Source: Nitrosomonas ureae (GTDB lineage Bacteria; Pseudomonadota; Gammaproteobacteria; Burkholderiales; Nitrosomonadaceae). From it: a stretch of 64,000 nt of DNA. Shown here piece after piece: positions 1 through 12,101 of the stretch (position 1 is its first letter; each line of letters begins with the position of its first letter). The translations under genes and the position numbers were made by a program. The notes under the pieces are model-generated. The model was not told the origin of the DNA. It was given only the letters and a program-made list of their open reading frames with translations, and made no database searches. The stretch is from assembly GCF_900206265.1 (NCBI RefSeq), contig NZ_LT907782.1, forward strand, positions 2,356,001-2,420,000, read 5' to 3'.

Positions 1-1150
<1,150 letters not shown>

Positions 1151-1209
1151 CTAGTTAGGAGGTGTCTAACAGCGGGTCAGATATAGTGTAGAATCGCTAA
1201 ATGATAAAT

Positions 1210-1223
1210 AACAATCAATTGTT
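1210..1223. promoter_or_regulatory. Palindrome in cbbL-cbbR intergenic region, candidate CbbR operator
   Basis: The 167-bp gap between the divergent cbbL and cbbR contains AACAAT-CA-ATTGTT, a perfect 6-2-6 inverted repeat in AT-rich sequence, about 100 bp from the cbbL start and 55 bp from the cbbR start. LysR-type regulators bind dyad sites in such intergenic regions. That this particular dyad is the CbbR site is inference; it does not fit the usual T-N11-A spacing cleanly. Confidence 0.35.
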
Positions 1224-1278
1224 TCGATAGTTATAATAGACTTCTCTCTATATATTAAATGGAAATACCGGGAGCTTT

Positions 1279-2265
1279 ATGCGTCATAGCACATTGCGAC
1301 AGCTTGAGGTTTTTGAGGCGATCGCTCGATTGAAGAGTTTTACCCGAGCAGCTGAGGAATTATTTCTGACACAACCGACTGTATCGATGCAAGTCAAGAA
1401 ATTGACCGAAGAGATTGGTTTACCCTTATTTGAGCAAGTCGGCAAAAAAATCTATCTGACCGATGCGGGAGAAGAGCTATATCGAACCTGTCTGGGCATT
1501 TTTGACCATTTCTCCCGTTTCGAGATGATTGCTTCCGACATGAAAGGATTGAAATCAGGGAAACTCCGGCTCGCGGTAGTGACCACTGCAAAATATTTCG
1601 TTCCACGATTATTGGGTATGTTTTGCCAGAAATATCCCGGCATAGACGTTGCGCTGAAAGTGACGAATCGTGAGCATATCCTGGAGCGATTAACCGGTAA
1701 TCAAGATGATCTTTATATCTTAGGTCAAGTTCCGGATGCAGTGGATGCGGTGGCGGAAATTTTTTTGGATAATCAATTGGTTGTTTTGGCATCTGCCGAT
1801 CATCCATTGGCGACTAAAAAAAAGATCACCATCAAGCGCATTTGTGATGAACCCTTTATTATGCGAGAACCAGGTTCCGGAACAAGAATAGCGACCGAGC
1901 TTTTTTTCTCAAAGCATAATAAAAAACTGAAGGTTCGCATGGAGTTAGGTAGCAATGAAGCGATTAAGCAAACCGTCGCAGGCAGATTGGGTATTGCTGT
2001 ATTATCGCGACATACCCTGGCGCTGGATGCGCAGATAGGGCAGCTGGCGATACTGGATGTTGAAGGATTTCCGATTGAACGTCATTGGTATTTTGCTTAT
2101 TCATCCGGCAAGCAGTTGTCGATTGTTGCGCAGACATTCTTAAGCTATTTACGGCAGGCTAATAATTTGCTCGATAATTTGACATGCCGCCATGTGACTT
2201 CCGGGCATTGCCCACTATTGGAAAATGAAACAAGCATACGATCCGATGGGGAGGCGTCAGCGTAA
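1279..2265 (+). CDS. cbbR: LysR-family transcriptional regulator CbbR
   Basis: Activator of Calvin-cycle genes that senses metabolites such as NADPH or phosphorylated sugars in characterised relatives. The 328-residue protein has the LysR N-terminal winged helix-turn-helix (residues 1-60, with RQLEVFEAIARLKSFTRAAEELFLTQPTVS) and a C-terminal periplasmic-binding-like effector domain (about 90-300). It is divergent from cbbL, the standard arrangement for this regulator. The C-terminal 25 residues after the effector domain look poorly conserved. The assignment rests on the family motif plus the adjacent RuBisCO gene. Confidence 0.92.
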   Translation: MRHSTLRQLEVFEAIARLKSFTRAAEELFLTQPTVSMQVKKLTEEIGLPLFEQVGKKIYLTDAGEELYRTCLGIFDHFSRFEMIASDMKGLKSGKLRLAVVTTAKYFVPRLLGMFCQKYPGIDVALKVTNREHILERLTGNQDDLYILGQVPDAVDAVAEIFLDNQLVVLASADHPLATKKKITIKRICDEPFIMREPGSGTRIATELFFSKHNKKLKVRMELGSNEAIKQTVAGRLGIAVLSRHTLALDAQIGQLAILDVEGFPIERHWYFAYSSGKQLSIVAQTFLSYLRQANNLLDNLTCRHVTSGHCPLLENETSIRSDGEASA

Positions 2266-2308
2266 TTGAAGAGGTACTTTTAATATATTTGCTGATGGGA
2301 ATTTTACA

Positions 2309-4699
2309 ATGACTCAATATATTGCCTGGTTTGATCAACTGACGATGAAAGATGTAAACCGGGTTGGCGGTAAGAATGCTTCGCTGGGCGAAATGATCAG
2401 TCATCTTGCGCAAGCGGGGGTTAGTGTGCCTGCAGGGTTTGCTACTACGACGCAAGCGTACCGTGAGTTTCTGATTGCCAATAGATTGGTCGATCGCATC
2501 AATCATTTACTGAATGGATTGGATGTCGATGATATCCATGCGCTGACTGCCGCTGGCCGAACGATTCGCAGCTGGGTATTGGATGCTGTGCTGCCAGTCG
2601 CTATTTCACAAGCGATAGCACAAGCCTACGAAGTACTGGTTGCCCATGACGGGAAGTGCGATGAGGTTTCTTTTGCCGTGCGTTCTTCAGCGACTGCTGA
2701 GGACTTGGCCGATGCCTCATTTGCCGGTCAGCAGGAAACATTGCTGAATGTTCGCGGGCTGGATCAAATCATGGCAGCGGTCAAAATCGTATTTGCTTCA
2801 CTGTATAACGACCGGGCGATTGCATACCGCGTGCATCAGAATTTTCCTCACGACAAAGTGTATTTGTCTGCCGGAATTCAGAAAATGGTACGCAGCGACC
2901 TGGGCGCGAGCGGGGTGATGTTTACCCTGGATACCGAATCCGGTTTCCGGGACGTGGTTTTCATTACATCGGCGTATGGGCTGGGTGAAACCATTGTGCA
3001 GGGCACTGTCAATCCGGATGAATTCTATATCTACAAACACGGACTTACGGCTGGTAAGCCTGCCATTCTATCGCGACGTTTAGGTACCAAAGCCATCGAG
3101 ATGATTTATGGCGAGAACACAGATGGCACCGATGCGGCGAATTCGTTTACGCTGACACGCGATGTTGAGCATGAGCGGCGCACACGTTTTTCTCTATCGG
3201 ATACTCAGGTGGAGGCATTGGCACGCCAAGCCATGATCATCGAGCAGCATTATGGCCGCCCTATGGATATTGAATGGGCATTAGACGGACTGGATGAGCA
3301 GTTGTATATTGTGCAGGCGCGCCCGGAAACTGTGGAAAGCCGATCCACAGCGGTTCTGGATCGATATAAACTTAATGGCAGGGGTGTGGTGTTGACCGAA
3401 GGCCGTTCGATTGGCAGCAAGATTGCTCAGGGAGCAGCGCGTTTGACCATGGGAGTGGATCAGATGCATAAAATTCGCCCAGGTGATGTGCTGGTGACGG
3501 ATATGACCGATCCCGATTGGGAACCGATTATGAAGCGCGCATCAGCCATTGTGACCAACCGTGGCGGGCGCACCTGCCATGCGGCGATTGTAGCCAGGGA
3601 GATGGGTATTCCGGCGGTGGTTGGTTGCGGCGATGCAACCGGGTCGATCAAAGACGGAATGGACGTGACAGTGTCCTGTGCGGAAGGTGATACCGGGTTT
3701 GTCTATGAGGGAATACTGCCATTCGAGCATACCACGTCCGATACCGGCCAGTTGCCGGATTTGCCAGTCAAAATGATGCTGAATGTAGGGAATCCTTCAC
3801 ACGCTTTTTCTTTCTCACGTATGCCGAATCAAGGGGTCGGATTGGCCCGGCTGGAATTTATTATCAATAACATGATCGGTATTCACCCCAAGGCATTGTT
3901 GGAATTCGACCGGCTGCCAGATGCGCTGAAACAGACTATCGGCACCCGTATCGCAGGTTACCAAAATCCCGTTGATTTTTATGTTGGGAAATTGATCGAG
4001 GGCATTGCTACGCTGGCGGCGGCATTTTATCCGCATGCGGTGATTGTGCGCACGTCCGATTTTAAATCAAATGAGTATGCGAATCTGATCGCGGGAAATC
4101 GTTATGAGCCTCAAGAAGAAAACCCGATGATCGGTTTTCGCGGTGCTTCGCGCTATGTGTCGGCTGCCTTTCGTGATTGTTTTGAACTCGAATGCCAAGC
4201 ATTACGCAAAGTACGCGATGAGATGGGATTGACCAATGTTGAAATCATGATTCCGTTTTGCCGCACCTTGGAAGAAGCTGAGCAAATAGTTTCTTTATTT
4301 GCTTCGCAAGGATTGGTGCGCGGGGAGAATGGCTTACGATTGATCATGATGTGCGAAATCCCATCAAATGCAATATTGGCGGAAGAATTTTTGCAGTATT
4401 TTGATGGTTTTTCCATCGGCTCCAACGACATGACGCAATTGACGCTGGGAATTGATCGCGACTCAAGTCTGGTTGCTCATGTGTTTGACGAACGCAACCC
4501 GGCGGTCAAGAAACTGCTGAAAATGGCTATCGATGCTTGTCATAAACAAGGAAAGTATATCGGCATTTGCGGGCAAGGTCCTTCGGATTACCCGGATTTT
4601 GCCGCATGGCTGTATGAACAGGGCATCAGCAGCTTATCGCTAAACCCCGATTCGGTTCTGCAAACCTGGCTTGATCTGGCAAAACTGAGCCAACGATGA
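2309..4699 (+). CDS. ppsA: Phosphoenolpyruvate synthase
   Basis: Converts pyruvate, ATP and water into PEP, AMP and phosphate in gluconeogenesis. At 796 residues it has the family's usual length. The N-terminal PPDK-type ATP-grasp domain ([10 protein letters not shown] near residue 20, RSSATAEDL near 130) is followed by the swivelling phosphohistidine domain with [15 protein letters not shown] (His near residue 424) and the C-terminal PEP/pyruvate TIM barrel ending with the catalytic cysteine in GICGQGPSD (near 754). The stop overlaps the start of ppsR by four bases (ATGA), so the pair is translationally coupled. Confidence 0.97.
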   Translation: MTQYIAWFDQLTMKDVNRVGGKNASLGEMISHLAQAGVSVPAGFATTTQAYREFLIANRLVDRINHLLNGLDVDDIHALTAAGRTIRSWVLDAVLPVAISQAIAQAYEVLVAHDGKCDEVSFAVRSSATAEDLADASFAGQQETLLNVRGLDQIMAAVKIVFASLYNDRAIAYRVHQNFPHDKVYLSAGIQKMVRSDLGASGVMFTLDTESGFRDVVFITSAYGLGETIVQGTVNPDEFYIYKHGLTAGKPAILSRRLGTKAIEMIYGENTDGTDAANSFTLTRDVEHERRTRFSLSDTQVEALARQAMIIEQHYGRPMDIEWALDGLDEQLYIVQARPETVESRSTAVLDRYKLNGRGVVLTEGRSIGSKIAQGAARLTMGVDQMHKIRPGDVLVTDMTDPDWEPIMKRASAIVTNRGGRTCHAAIVAREMGIPAVVGCGDATGSIKDGMDVTVSCAEGDTGFVYEGILPFEHTTSDTGQLPDLPVKMMLNVGNPSHAFSFSRMPNQGVGLARLEFIINNMIGIHPKALLEFDRLPDALKQTIGTRIAGYQNPVDFYVGKLIEGIATLAAAFYPHAVIVRTSDFKSNEYANLIAGNRYEPQEENPMIGFRGASRYVSAAFRDCFELECQALRKVRDEMGLTNVEIMIPFCRTLEEAEQIVSLFASQGLVRGENGLRLIMMCEIPSNAILAEEFLQYFDGFSIGSNDMTQLTLGIDRDSSLVAHVFDERNPAVKKLLKMAIDACHKQGKYIGICGQGPSDYPDFAAWLYEQGISSLSLNPDSVLQTWLDLAKLSQR

Positions 4700-5523
4700 C
4701 GCCGCAGAAACGCACTGTTTTTTATTTATCCAACCGTACCGGTATTACCGCGGAAACGCTCGGGCACAGTCTGTTAACGCAATTTGACGGTATCACGTGG
4801 AGCACCGTCAACGTGCCGTTTCTGGATGATATCGAGAAAGCCCGGGCTGTGCTGGCGCAGATTAATCAGGCCGCTGTAGACGATGGTTACCGGCCTTTGG
4901 TCTTCAGTACTTTGTTGAAGCCTGAGATTCTCGAAGTGATTAAACAGGCCAACTGCCGCATGTATGATTTTTTTGAAACTTTTATTCGTTCCATCGAAGA
5001 GGAATTGCATCAGCCGTTTATACGCATAGCCGGGCGTTCCCATGGCCAGCATCATTTATCGTATTTCAAACGTATTGCCGCGGTTAATTATGTGCTGGCG
5101 CATGATGACGGTGTCAATCCCAAGCATTACGCTGATGCCGATATCATTCTGATTGGTGTCTCGCGTTCCGGTAAAACACCGACTTGTCTTTACTTAGGAT
5201 TGCAGTATGGTATCGCTGCCGCAAATTACCCGCTCACCCCGGACGACATGACTGTTCACCAGATCCCCAAGATATTGGAAAATGTGCGCAGTAAACTGTT
5301 CGGCTTGACTTTAACGCCGGCGCAGCTGCATTTTATCCGTCAGGAACGCCGTCCAGACAGCGAATACGCATCGCTCGCGCAATGCCAGCGAGAATTGCAA
5401 TGGCAGGAAGCGCTGTTTCGCGAGTTCGATATTCCTTATTTGGATACCACGCGCATTTCGATCGAAGAAATCAGTGTCATTATATTGAATAGATGTGGAC
5501 TGAGAAGGCAATTGTATGGGTGA
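4696..5523 (+). CDS. ppsR: PEP synthase regulatory protein (kinase/pyrophosphorylase)
   Basis: Bifunctional DUF299 enzyme that inactivates PEP synthase by ADP-dependent phosphorylation of a threonine and reactivates it by phosphate-dependent dephosphorylation, releasing pyrophosphate. The 275-residue protein contains the P-loop-like [15 protein letters not shown] near residue 155 and the N-terminal [19 protein letters not shown] typical of the family. It overlaps ppsA by four bases. The reaction in the activating direction makes PPi, which fits the PPi-using genes next door. Confidence 0.95.
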   Translation: MTPQKRTVFYLSNRTGITAETLGHSLLTQFDGITWSTVNVPFLDDIEKARAVLAQINQAAVDDGYRPLVFSTLLKPEILEVIKQANCRMYDFFETFIRSIEEELHQPFIRIAGRSHGQHHLSYFKRIAAVNYVLAHDDGVNPKHYADADIILIGVSRSGKTPTCLYLGLQYGIAAANYPLTPDDMTVHQIPKILENVRSKLFGLTLTPAQLHFIRQERRPDSEYASLAQCQRELQWQEALFREFDIPYLDTTRISIEEISVIILNRCGLRRQLYG

Positions 5524-5634
5524 CGGTGATTCTTTTTAGAAACCTGTGGGTTACTCTATAAAGCTCGGTGTTATTCATAAACAGCGGGAGGTGATTTGAT
5601 CCTTCAAGCTTTTGTGCTTGGGTACAAAGAAAAT

Positions 5635-5668
5635 AAAAAAGCACATCAGCTGCCTGATGTGCTTTTGT
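5635..5668. terminator. Bidirectional rho-independent terminator between ppsR and hppA
   Basis: A perfect 9-bp stem GCACATCAG / CTGATGTGC with a CTGC loop (5641-5662) is flanked by an A-run on the left and a T-run on the right. It therefore reads as a hairpin plus U-tract on both strands and sits between two convergent genes, so it can stop both transcripts. Confidence 0.9.
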
Positions 5669-5689
5669 TGATGAATTAATCAATAATCG

Positions 5690-7759
5690 TTATAGCAGAG
5701 GAATGATCAGCAATGCCACAATGTTGATGATTTTGATCAGTGGATTAATTGCCGGACCGGCTGTGTCCTTGTAAGGATCGCCCACGGTATCGCCTGTTAC
5801 CGAGGCTTTGTGAGCTTCGCTGCCTTTGCCGCCAAAATGTCCGTCTTCAATGTGCTTTTTAGCATTATCCCAAGCGCCGCCACCGGTTGTCATCGAAATA
5901 GCCACGAACAAGCCGGTCACGATAGAGCCCATCAATACGCCACCCAGAGCTTGCGGTCCCAGGATCACGCCGACCAACAGAGGAATCAGCACGGGCAATA
6001 ACGAAGGAATCATCATCTCCCTGATCGCCGCTTTAGTCAGCATATCCACGGCACGTGAATAGTCCGGTTTGCCTGTGCCTTCCATAATGCCTGGAATTTC
6101 CTTGAATTGACGGCGCACTTCAATTACCACCGATCCGGCGGCACGCCCAACAGCTTCCATCGACATGGCGCCAAACAGGTAAGGAATCATACCGCCGATA
6201 AACAAACCGATAATCACCATGTGATTGGATAAATCGAAGGATAACTCGAATCCGGCATGTTCCAGCGCATGGGTGTAGTCGGCAAACAATACTAAGGCTG
6301 CCAGTCCTGCCGAGCCGATGGCGTAACCTTTGGTAACCGCTTTAGTCGTATTGCCAACCGCGTCCAGAGGATCGGTGATGGCACGGACTGAATCGGGCAT
6401 TTCTGACATTTCAGCAATACCTCCTGCGTTATCGGTAATCGGACCATATGCATCCAAAGCCACAATAATGCCGGTCATCGACAACATGGATGTTGCAGCA
6501 ATCGCAATGCCATACAGGCCTGCCAGGGCATACGCCAGCAAGATGCTGATACACACTGCCAGAACCGGTGCTGCGGTTGCACGCATTGAAACACCCAAGC
6601 CGGCAATAATATTGGTTGCATGTCCGGTAGTGGAAGCTTCAGCAATATGTTGAACCGGTGGATAATCGGTAGAGGTATAGTATTCGGTAATCACTACCAT
6701 CAGTCCGGTCAACACCAAGCCGATTGCAGCAGCCAGAAATACGCGCAGAACCAGCATACCGCCCGCAATCTCCGTGCCATCCACGATCAGTGACATATCA
6801 CTCATAAACCAAACGGTCACTGGCAAGTACGCTAACAGAGCGATACCACCCGCAACAGCCAAGCCGCGATAAAGTGCATTCATGATGGTGCCGCCATCAC
6901 GCATCTTGACGTAATAACAACCGACAATCGAAGCGATAATCGATACCGCACCGAGCATCAGTGGAAATATAACCGCACTGGTTGCGTTTGCAGTGAACAA
7001 TAATGCGCCCAGTATCATAGTTGCGATAATGGTAACCGCGTAGGTTTCAAACAAATCCGCTGCCATGCCCGCACAGTCGCCCACGTTATCACCCACGCTA
7101 TCAGCAATGACGGCTGGATTGCGAGGATCATCTTCAGGGATACCGGCTTCGACTTTACCGACCAGATCCGCGCCCACATCGGCACCTTTGGTGAATATCC
7201 CACCACCCAGCCGCGCAAAAATGGAAATCAAAGATCCGCCGAATGCAAAGCCGATCAATGGCTTGATAACATCACTGACAGATTGATTGGGGTCGGCGCC
7301 ATCAAACAGCATGGCACAGTATCCGGCAACGCCTAACAGACCTAAGCCAACAACCAGCATTCCGGTAACCGCACCGCCTCGGAAAGCAATCGCAAGCGCT
7401 TCATTCAATCCAATGCTCGCTGCCTGAGCAGTACGCACATTTGATTGGACTGAGACCGTCATCCCCAGAAAGCCTGCGGCACCTGAAAGAATTGCGCCTA
7501 GAGCAAAACCAATAGCCGTGTCCCAACCGAGCGCTATCCAGAGCGCAAAAAACAATACAGCGCCTACCATGCCGATTGTCATGTACTGACGTTTCAGGTA
7601 TGCGGAGGCACCCTCTTGAATCGCTTTTGCAATTTCTTGCATACGCTGGTTGCCTGTAGATTGATCAAAAATACCCTTAATCCAAATACCACTGAATACA
7701 AGGGCTACAATCGCGCTAAGAATTGCGATAACTAAACCACTAGCCATAGAGAACTCCAA
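5690..7759 (-). CDS. hppA: Membrane-bound proton-translocating pyrophosphatase
   Basis: Couples hydrolysis of PPi to proton pumping across the cytoplasmic membrane. The 689-residue, multi-span protein has the catalytic [19 protein letters not shown] motif near residue 210 and the second acidic motif [21 protein letters not shown] near the C-terminus. The GNTTKA segment carries lysine (about residue 473) at the position where K+-dependent family members carry alanine, which points to the K+-independent H+ pump class. It ends at a shared terminator with ppsR and precedes a PPi-dependent PFK on the same strand. Confidence 0.96.
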   Translation of the reverse strand: MEFSMASGLVIAILSAIVALVFSGIWIKGIFDQSTGNQRMQEIAKAIQEGASAYLKRQYMTIGMVGAVLFFALWIALGWDTAIGFALGAILSGAAGFLGMTVSVQSNVRTAQAASIGLNEALAIAFRGGAVTGMLVVGLGLLGVAGYCAMLFDGADPNQSVSDVIKPLIGFAFGGSLISIFARLGGGIFTKGADVGADLVGKVEAGIPEDDPRNPAVIADSVGDNVGDCAGMAADLFETYAVTIIATMILGALLFTANATSAVIFPLMLGAVSIIASIVGCYYVKMRDGGTIMNALYRGLAVAGGIALLAYLPVTVWFMSDMSLIVDGTEIAGGMLVLRVFLAAAIGLVLTGLMVVITEYYTSTDYPPVQHIAEASTTGHATNIIAGLGVSMRATAAPVLAVCISILLAYALAGLYGIAIAATSMLSMTGIIVALDAYGPITDNAGGIAEMSEMPDSVRAITDPLDAVGNTTKAVTKGYAIGSAGLAALVLFADYTHALEHAGFELSFDLSNHMVIIGLFIGGMIPYLFGAMSMEAVGRAAGSVVIEVRRQFKEIPGIMEGTGKPDYSRAVDMLTKAAIREMMIPSLLPVLIPLLVGVILGPQALGGVLMGSIVTGLFVAISMTTGGGAWDNAKKHIEDGHFGGKGSEAHKASVTGDTVGDPYKDTAGPAINPLIKIINIVALLIIPLL

Positions 7760-7901
7760 TTAAAGTCAGACCATAAAAATCAAATGTGAAATCCTGGCCT
7801 AATTAATTCCACATTATTAAACACTTGTAAAAAATCAGAAATCAGGCTGTATTTTATCTGTTCTTGCTTGCCGAATGCATCAAATATTTATGAAATTAAG
7901 A

Positions 7902-7956
7902 TTGTAAGGTGTTTGAAATCCAATTGTTTGGCTTCCATACAACACCTTATGCAATC
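7902..7956 (-). terminator. Possible terminator downstream of pfp
   Basis: The 213-bp gap between pfp and hppA contains an imperfect inverted repeat, GATTGTAAGGTGTT and AACACCTTATGCAATC, separated by about 24 bases. On the minus strand it is followed by a T-rich stretch. The stem has a two-base bulge and a long loop, so this is a weak call; the same gap must also hold the hppA promoter. Confidence 0.3.
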
Positions 7957-7972
7957 TTAATCTTGCTGATAA

Positions 7973-9232
7973 CTAAATTTTGAATTCATCCAGCTTCTTT
8001 GGAACCGCAACATTTTTGAGGCGCACATAGTCCGGTAAACCATCCTTATAGGGTGGATAATCTTCACCTTCAATCAATGGCGCCAAGTATTCACGGCATG
8101 CTTGGGTAATGCCAAATCCATCTTCGCTGATAAAATTATCCGGCATCATTTTTTCAACATTGGCAACATTGGATAGCTGTGCCATACCTACCGACCATTT
8201 ATAGGGCGAACTGGATTCGCGCACGATGGTAGGCATTACCGAATTGTGTCCCGCCAGGGCATATTCCACGGCTGCCTTGCCCATAGCATAGGCTTGTTCC
8301 ACGTCAGTTTTGGAGGCGATGTGACGTGCTGCGCGTTGTAGATAGTCCGCAACGCCCCAGTGATATTTCAGGCCCAAGCCATCTTTGATGATATTGGCCA
8401 CTACCGGAGCAACCCCGCCCAATTGCGCATGCCCGAAGGCATCACGCAAACCTTGATCAGACAAGAAATTACCGTCTTCCCCTTTAACGCCTTCCGAGAC
8501 CACCACTGAACAATATCCGTATTCCTTGACATAGCGATCCACCGTGGCAAGAAACTTTTCCTTATTGAAAGTTACTTCCGGAAACAGGATCACGATCGGG
8601 ATCTCGCAGTCCGGACTGGATGCCAAACCACCGGCAGCAGCGATCCATCCCGCATGACGTCCCATGACTTCAAGTACAAAAACCTTGGTTGAAGTCTTGG
8701 ACATGCTGGCCACATCAAAGCTGGCTTCGCGTGTGGATACTGCGATGTATTTGGCGACTGAACCAAAGCCGGGGCAGCAATCCGTGATCGGCAAATCATT
8801 ATCAACGGTTTTGGGAACATGAATCGCCTGAATCGGATATCCCAACGTGTCTGATATCTGTGAAACCTTCAAGCAGGTATCTGCCGAATCGCCTCCGCCG
8901 TTGTAGAAAAAGTACCCGATATCGTGCGCTTTGAACACTTCGATCAAACGTTCGTATTCGCGCCGATTTTGTTCCAGACTCTTCAATTTATAGCGACAAG
9001 AACCAAACGCGCCGGATGGGGTGTGACGTAACCCGGCAATCGCTGCAGCCGAATCGGCATTGGTATCGATGAGATCTTCGGTTAAGGCACCGATAATACC
9101 GTTGCGACCTGCGTAAACGGTGCCAATTTTGTCAGTATGCTGGCGCGCCGTTTCCAGAACACCTGCGGCGGAAGCGTTAATGACCGCTGTCACACCGCCG
9201 GATTGGGCATAGAATGCATTTTTAATTGCCAT
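7973..9232 (-). CDS. pfp: Pyrophosphate-dependent 6-phosphofructokinase
   Basis: Reversibly phosphorylates fructose 6-phosphate with PPi; in autotrophs it can run in the gluconeogenic direction and related enzymes also act on sedoheptulose phosphates. The 419-residue protein has the PFK phosphate-donor loop as GGGDS (112-116) with aspartate at 115, and PKTVDND with lysine at 141. Asp and Lys at these two sites, in place of two glycines in ATP-PFK, are the accepted markers of PPi use. It lies directly upstream of hppA on the same strand, separated by 213 bp. Confidence 0.93.
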   Translation of the reverse strand: MAIKNAFYAQSGGVTAVINASAAGVLETARQHTDKIGTVYAGRNGIIGALTEDLIDTNADSAAAIAGLRHTPSGAFGSCRYKLKSLEQNRREYERLIEVFKAHDIGYFFYNGGGDSADTCLKVSQISDTLGYPIQAIHVPKTVDNDLPITDCCPGFGSVAKYIAVSTREASFDVASMSKTSTKVFVLEVMGRHAGWIAAAGGLASSPDCEIPIVILFPEVTFNKEKFLATVDRYVKEYGYCSVVVSEGVKGEDGNFLSDQGLRDAFGHAQLGGVAPVVANIIKDGLGLKYHWGVADYLQRAARHIASKTDVEQAYAMGKAAVEYALAGHNSVMPTIVRESSSPYKWSVGMAQLSNVANVEKMMPDNFISEDGFGITQACREYLAPLIEGEDYPPYKDGLPDYVRLKNVAVPKKLDEFKI

Positions 9233-9285
9233 ATTTTTCTCCTGATTGATTAAATCGTAAGCAAGTATTGCTAAATCTTTACATA

Positions 9286-9320
9286 CAAAAACTCAGGTGC
9301 CATTGCTTGCATCCTGAGTT
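9286..9320 (-). terminator. Rho-independent terminator of adk
   Basis: Read on the minus strand, an 8-bp perfect stem AACTCAGG / CCTGAGTT (9290-9297 and 9313-9320) is followed directly by five T residues. It lies 45 bp downstream of the adk stop and before the pfp start. Confidence 0.8.
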
Positions 9321-9365
9321 CTGCGGTTCAAATCTGTTGTGTGAGTGAATAGATGAGTATTAAAT

Positions 9366-10103
<738 letters not shown>

Positions 10104-10240
10104 TTATATCGCAGGCAAGCTGGATACTCGAGTATTTTACTATGTTATATCTTAAAGTTAAACAATCTGTCTTAACAAGTTACATTGATACCAAATAGGT
10201 TATGCGATAATAATCCAATTGACTCTTAACAGGATAAATC

Positions 10241-11275
10241 ATGGACGAAAATAGAAGTAAAGCGCTTGACGTTGCCCTGGCCCAAATCGAGAAACAATTT
10301 GGTAAGGGTTCTATCATGCGGTTGGGCGCTAACGATATCGCTTATGATATACAAGTCGTATCCACCGGGTCGCTGGGGCTTGATATTGCATTAGGTGTAG
10401 GCGGATTGCCTCGCGGACGGATTGTCGAAATTTATGGGCCTGAGTCTTCGGGAAAAACGACATTGACGCTCCAGGTTATCGCGGAAATGCAAAAGCTGGG
10501 TGGTACAGCGGCTTTTATTGATGCGGAGCACGCATTGGATCCTCAGTACGCACAAAAAATTGGCGTCAACGTGAAAGAATTGTTGATTTCCCAGCCGGAT
10601 AATGGTGAGCAGGCACTGGAAATTGCCGATATGCTGGTACGCTCGGGTTCCGTCGATATTATCGTGATAGATTCCGTTGCTGCGCTCACGCCTCGGGCGG
10701 AAATCGAAGGCGACATGGGTGATCCGCAAATGGGTTTGCAGGCACGGCTAATGTCGCAAGCGCTGCGAAAATTAACAGCCAACATCAAGCGCAGCAATAC
10801 GATGGTTATTTTTATCAACCAGATTCGCATGAAAATCGGAGTTATGTTTGGCAACCCTGAGACCACCACGGGCGGGAATGCGCTAAAATTTTACGCTTCG
10901 GTGCGCTTGGATATTCGCCGCACCGGATCGATCAAAAAAGGTGACGAAACCATCGGTAATGAAACTCGTGTGAAAGTGGTCAAGAATAAGGTTGCTCCTC
11001 CCTTCAAACAGGCGGACTTTGATATTCTTTATGGAGAGGGTATTTCGCGCGAGAGCGAAATTATTGAACTGGGCGTATTGCATAAACTGATCGACAAAGC
11101 GGGGGCCTGGTATGCCTATAAAGGGGAGAAAATAGGTCAGGGTAAAGATAATGTGCGTGATTATCTGAAAGAACATAAAGACATCGCTTTGGAAATTGAA
11201 CAAAAAATTCGTTCGATTGTAGGCATCGCTGATCAAGCCAGTCCCGTGAAAGAAAAAATTGAGAAAGAGAAGTAA
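10241..11275 (+). CDS. recA: Recombinase RecA
   Basis: DNA strand-exchange ATPase for homologous recombination and SOS signalling. The 344-residue protein shows Walker [10 protein letters not shown] (from residue 66), the [14 protein letters not shown]alker B region, loop L1/L2 segments and the [20 protein letters not shown] signature. The C-terminus ends in the usual charged tail (KEKIEKEK). An E. coli-type CTGT-N8-ACAG SOS box is not visible upstream. recX follows after five bases. Confidence 0.99.
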   Translation: MDENRSKALDVALAQIEKQFGKGSIMRLGANDIAYDIQVVSTGSLGLDIALGVGGLPRGRIVEIYGPESSGKTTLTLQVIAEMQKLGGTAAFIDAEHALDPQYAQKIGVNVKELLISQPDNGEQALEIADMLVRSGSVDIIVIDSVAALTPRAEIEGDMGDPQMGLQARLMSQALRKLTANIKRSNTMVIFINQIRMKIGVMFGNPETTTGGNALKFYASVRLDIRRTGSIKKGDETIGNETRVKVVKNKVAPPFKQADFDILYGEGISRESEIIELGVLHKLIDKAGAWYAYKGEKIGQGKDNVRDYLKEHKDIALEIEQKIRSIVGIADQASPVKEKIEKEK

Positions 11276-11280
11276 ATTTT

Positions 11281-11739
11281 GTGAGCGCTCGTACTCCATT
11301 GGAAATTCGCGCACTGCGCATGCTTGCCCGGCGTGAGCATTCACGTCAGGAGTTGGAGCAAAAGCTTGCTGCGCATAGGGAATCCTGTGAAACGGACGAG
11401 CTTGCAGAGGTATTGGATACGTTGGAACAACAGGGCTATTTGTCGGAGCAACGTGCGGTGGAACAGATTGCACGTACTCGTCGAGCGCGCTTCGGAAGTC
11501 ATCGAATCGTTCATGAACTCAAGGCAAAAGGAATAGATTCTCATTGGATAGACAATATCCTGCCGACCCTCAAGGAAACCGAATTGGAAGCCGCGCTCTA
11601 CATCTGGAGCAAGAAATTCGATCATCCGCCAGCTTCCAAGGAAGAGCGCAGTAAGCAGGTGCGTTTTATGATGAATAGGGGTTTTTCCATGGAAACCATA
11701 CGGCAAGTTTTCGCACAAGTGGGCGAGGCCAGCACATGA
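11281..11739 (+). CDS. recX: Regulatory protein RecX
   Basis: Binds the RecA filament and limits its extension. The 152-residue protein has three short helical repeats typical of RecX, with LRMLARREHSRQELEQKL near the N-terminus and VRFMMNRGFSMETIRQVF near the C-terminus. The start is GTG, five bases after the recA stop, so it is co-transcribed with recA. The stop overlaps the next start by four bases (ATGA). Confidence 0.95.
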   Translation: MSARTPLEIRALRMLARREHSRQELEQKLAAHRESCETDELAEVLDTLEQQGYLSEQRAVEQIARTRRARFGSHRIVHELKAKGIDSHWIDNILPTLKETELEAALYIWSKKFDHPPASKEERSKQVRFMMNRGFSMETIRQVFAQVGEAST

Positions 11740-12101
11740 AGGGAAATTGGGGAAAGATAATCCTTTTCTGGGCGATACTGTTAATGGGTTTGCAAGTTCA
11801 GGCATCTGAGATTACCCTAATTCAGGAAATCAATGCCGCACCGGTGGATTTTGATGGCAAGGAAGTCAGATTAAAGGGCGTTCCCAAGGATCCCACGCGC
11901 TTGCCTTTTGTCAATTTGAAGATGTATGTGCTGGAAGACAGCAGCGGAGAAATTACGGTGCTAACCGAATTTGATTTACCTAAAATGAACGAGGAAATCA
12001 CTATCCGGGTTAAAGTCAAAAGCCTGGCGATCGTCAAAGGCGAAGCGGTGGGTTTGACAGTAACTGAATTAGAACGATACGAGCGGCAGCAGGAAATATG
12101 A
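11736..12101 (+). CDS. Small exported OB-fold-like protein, function unknown
   Basis: I do not recognise a named family. The 121-residue protein begins with a probable signal peptide ([17 protein letters not shown], cleavage near residue 23). The rest is rich in beta strands in the order [36 protein letters not shown] and [10 protein letters not shown], which resembles a single exported OB-fold. It overlaps recX (ATGA) and alaS (ATGA) by four bases each, so it is tightly coupled to both even though an exported protein has no obvious link to either. There are no cysteines in the mature part. Confidence 0.8.
   Translation: MKGNWGKIILFWAILLMGLQVQASEITLIQEINAAPVDFDGKEVRLKGVPKDPTRLPFVNLKMYVLEDSSGEITVLTEFDLPKMNEEITIRVKVKSLAIVKGEAVGLTVTELERYERQQEI

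Noticed and set aside
10156..10240. SOS box upstream of recA
   Set aside because: A CTGT occurs near 10169 but no ACAG at the right spacing follows, so an E. coli-type LexA site is not supported.
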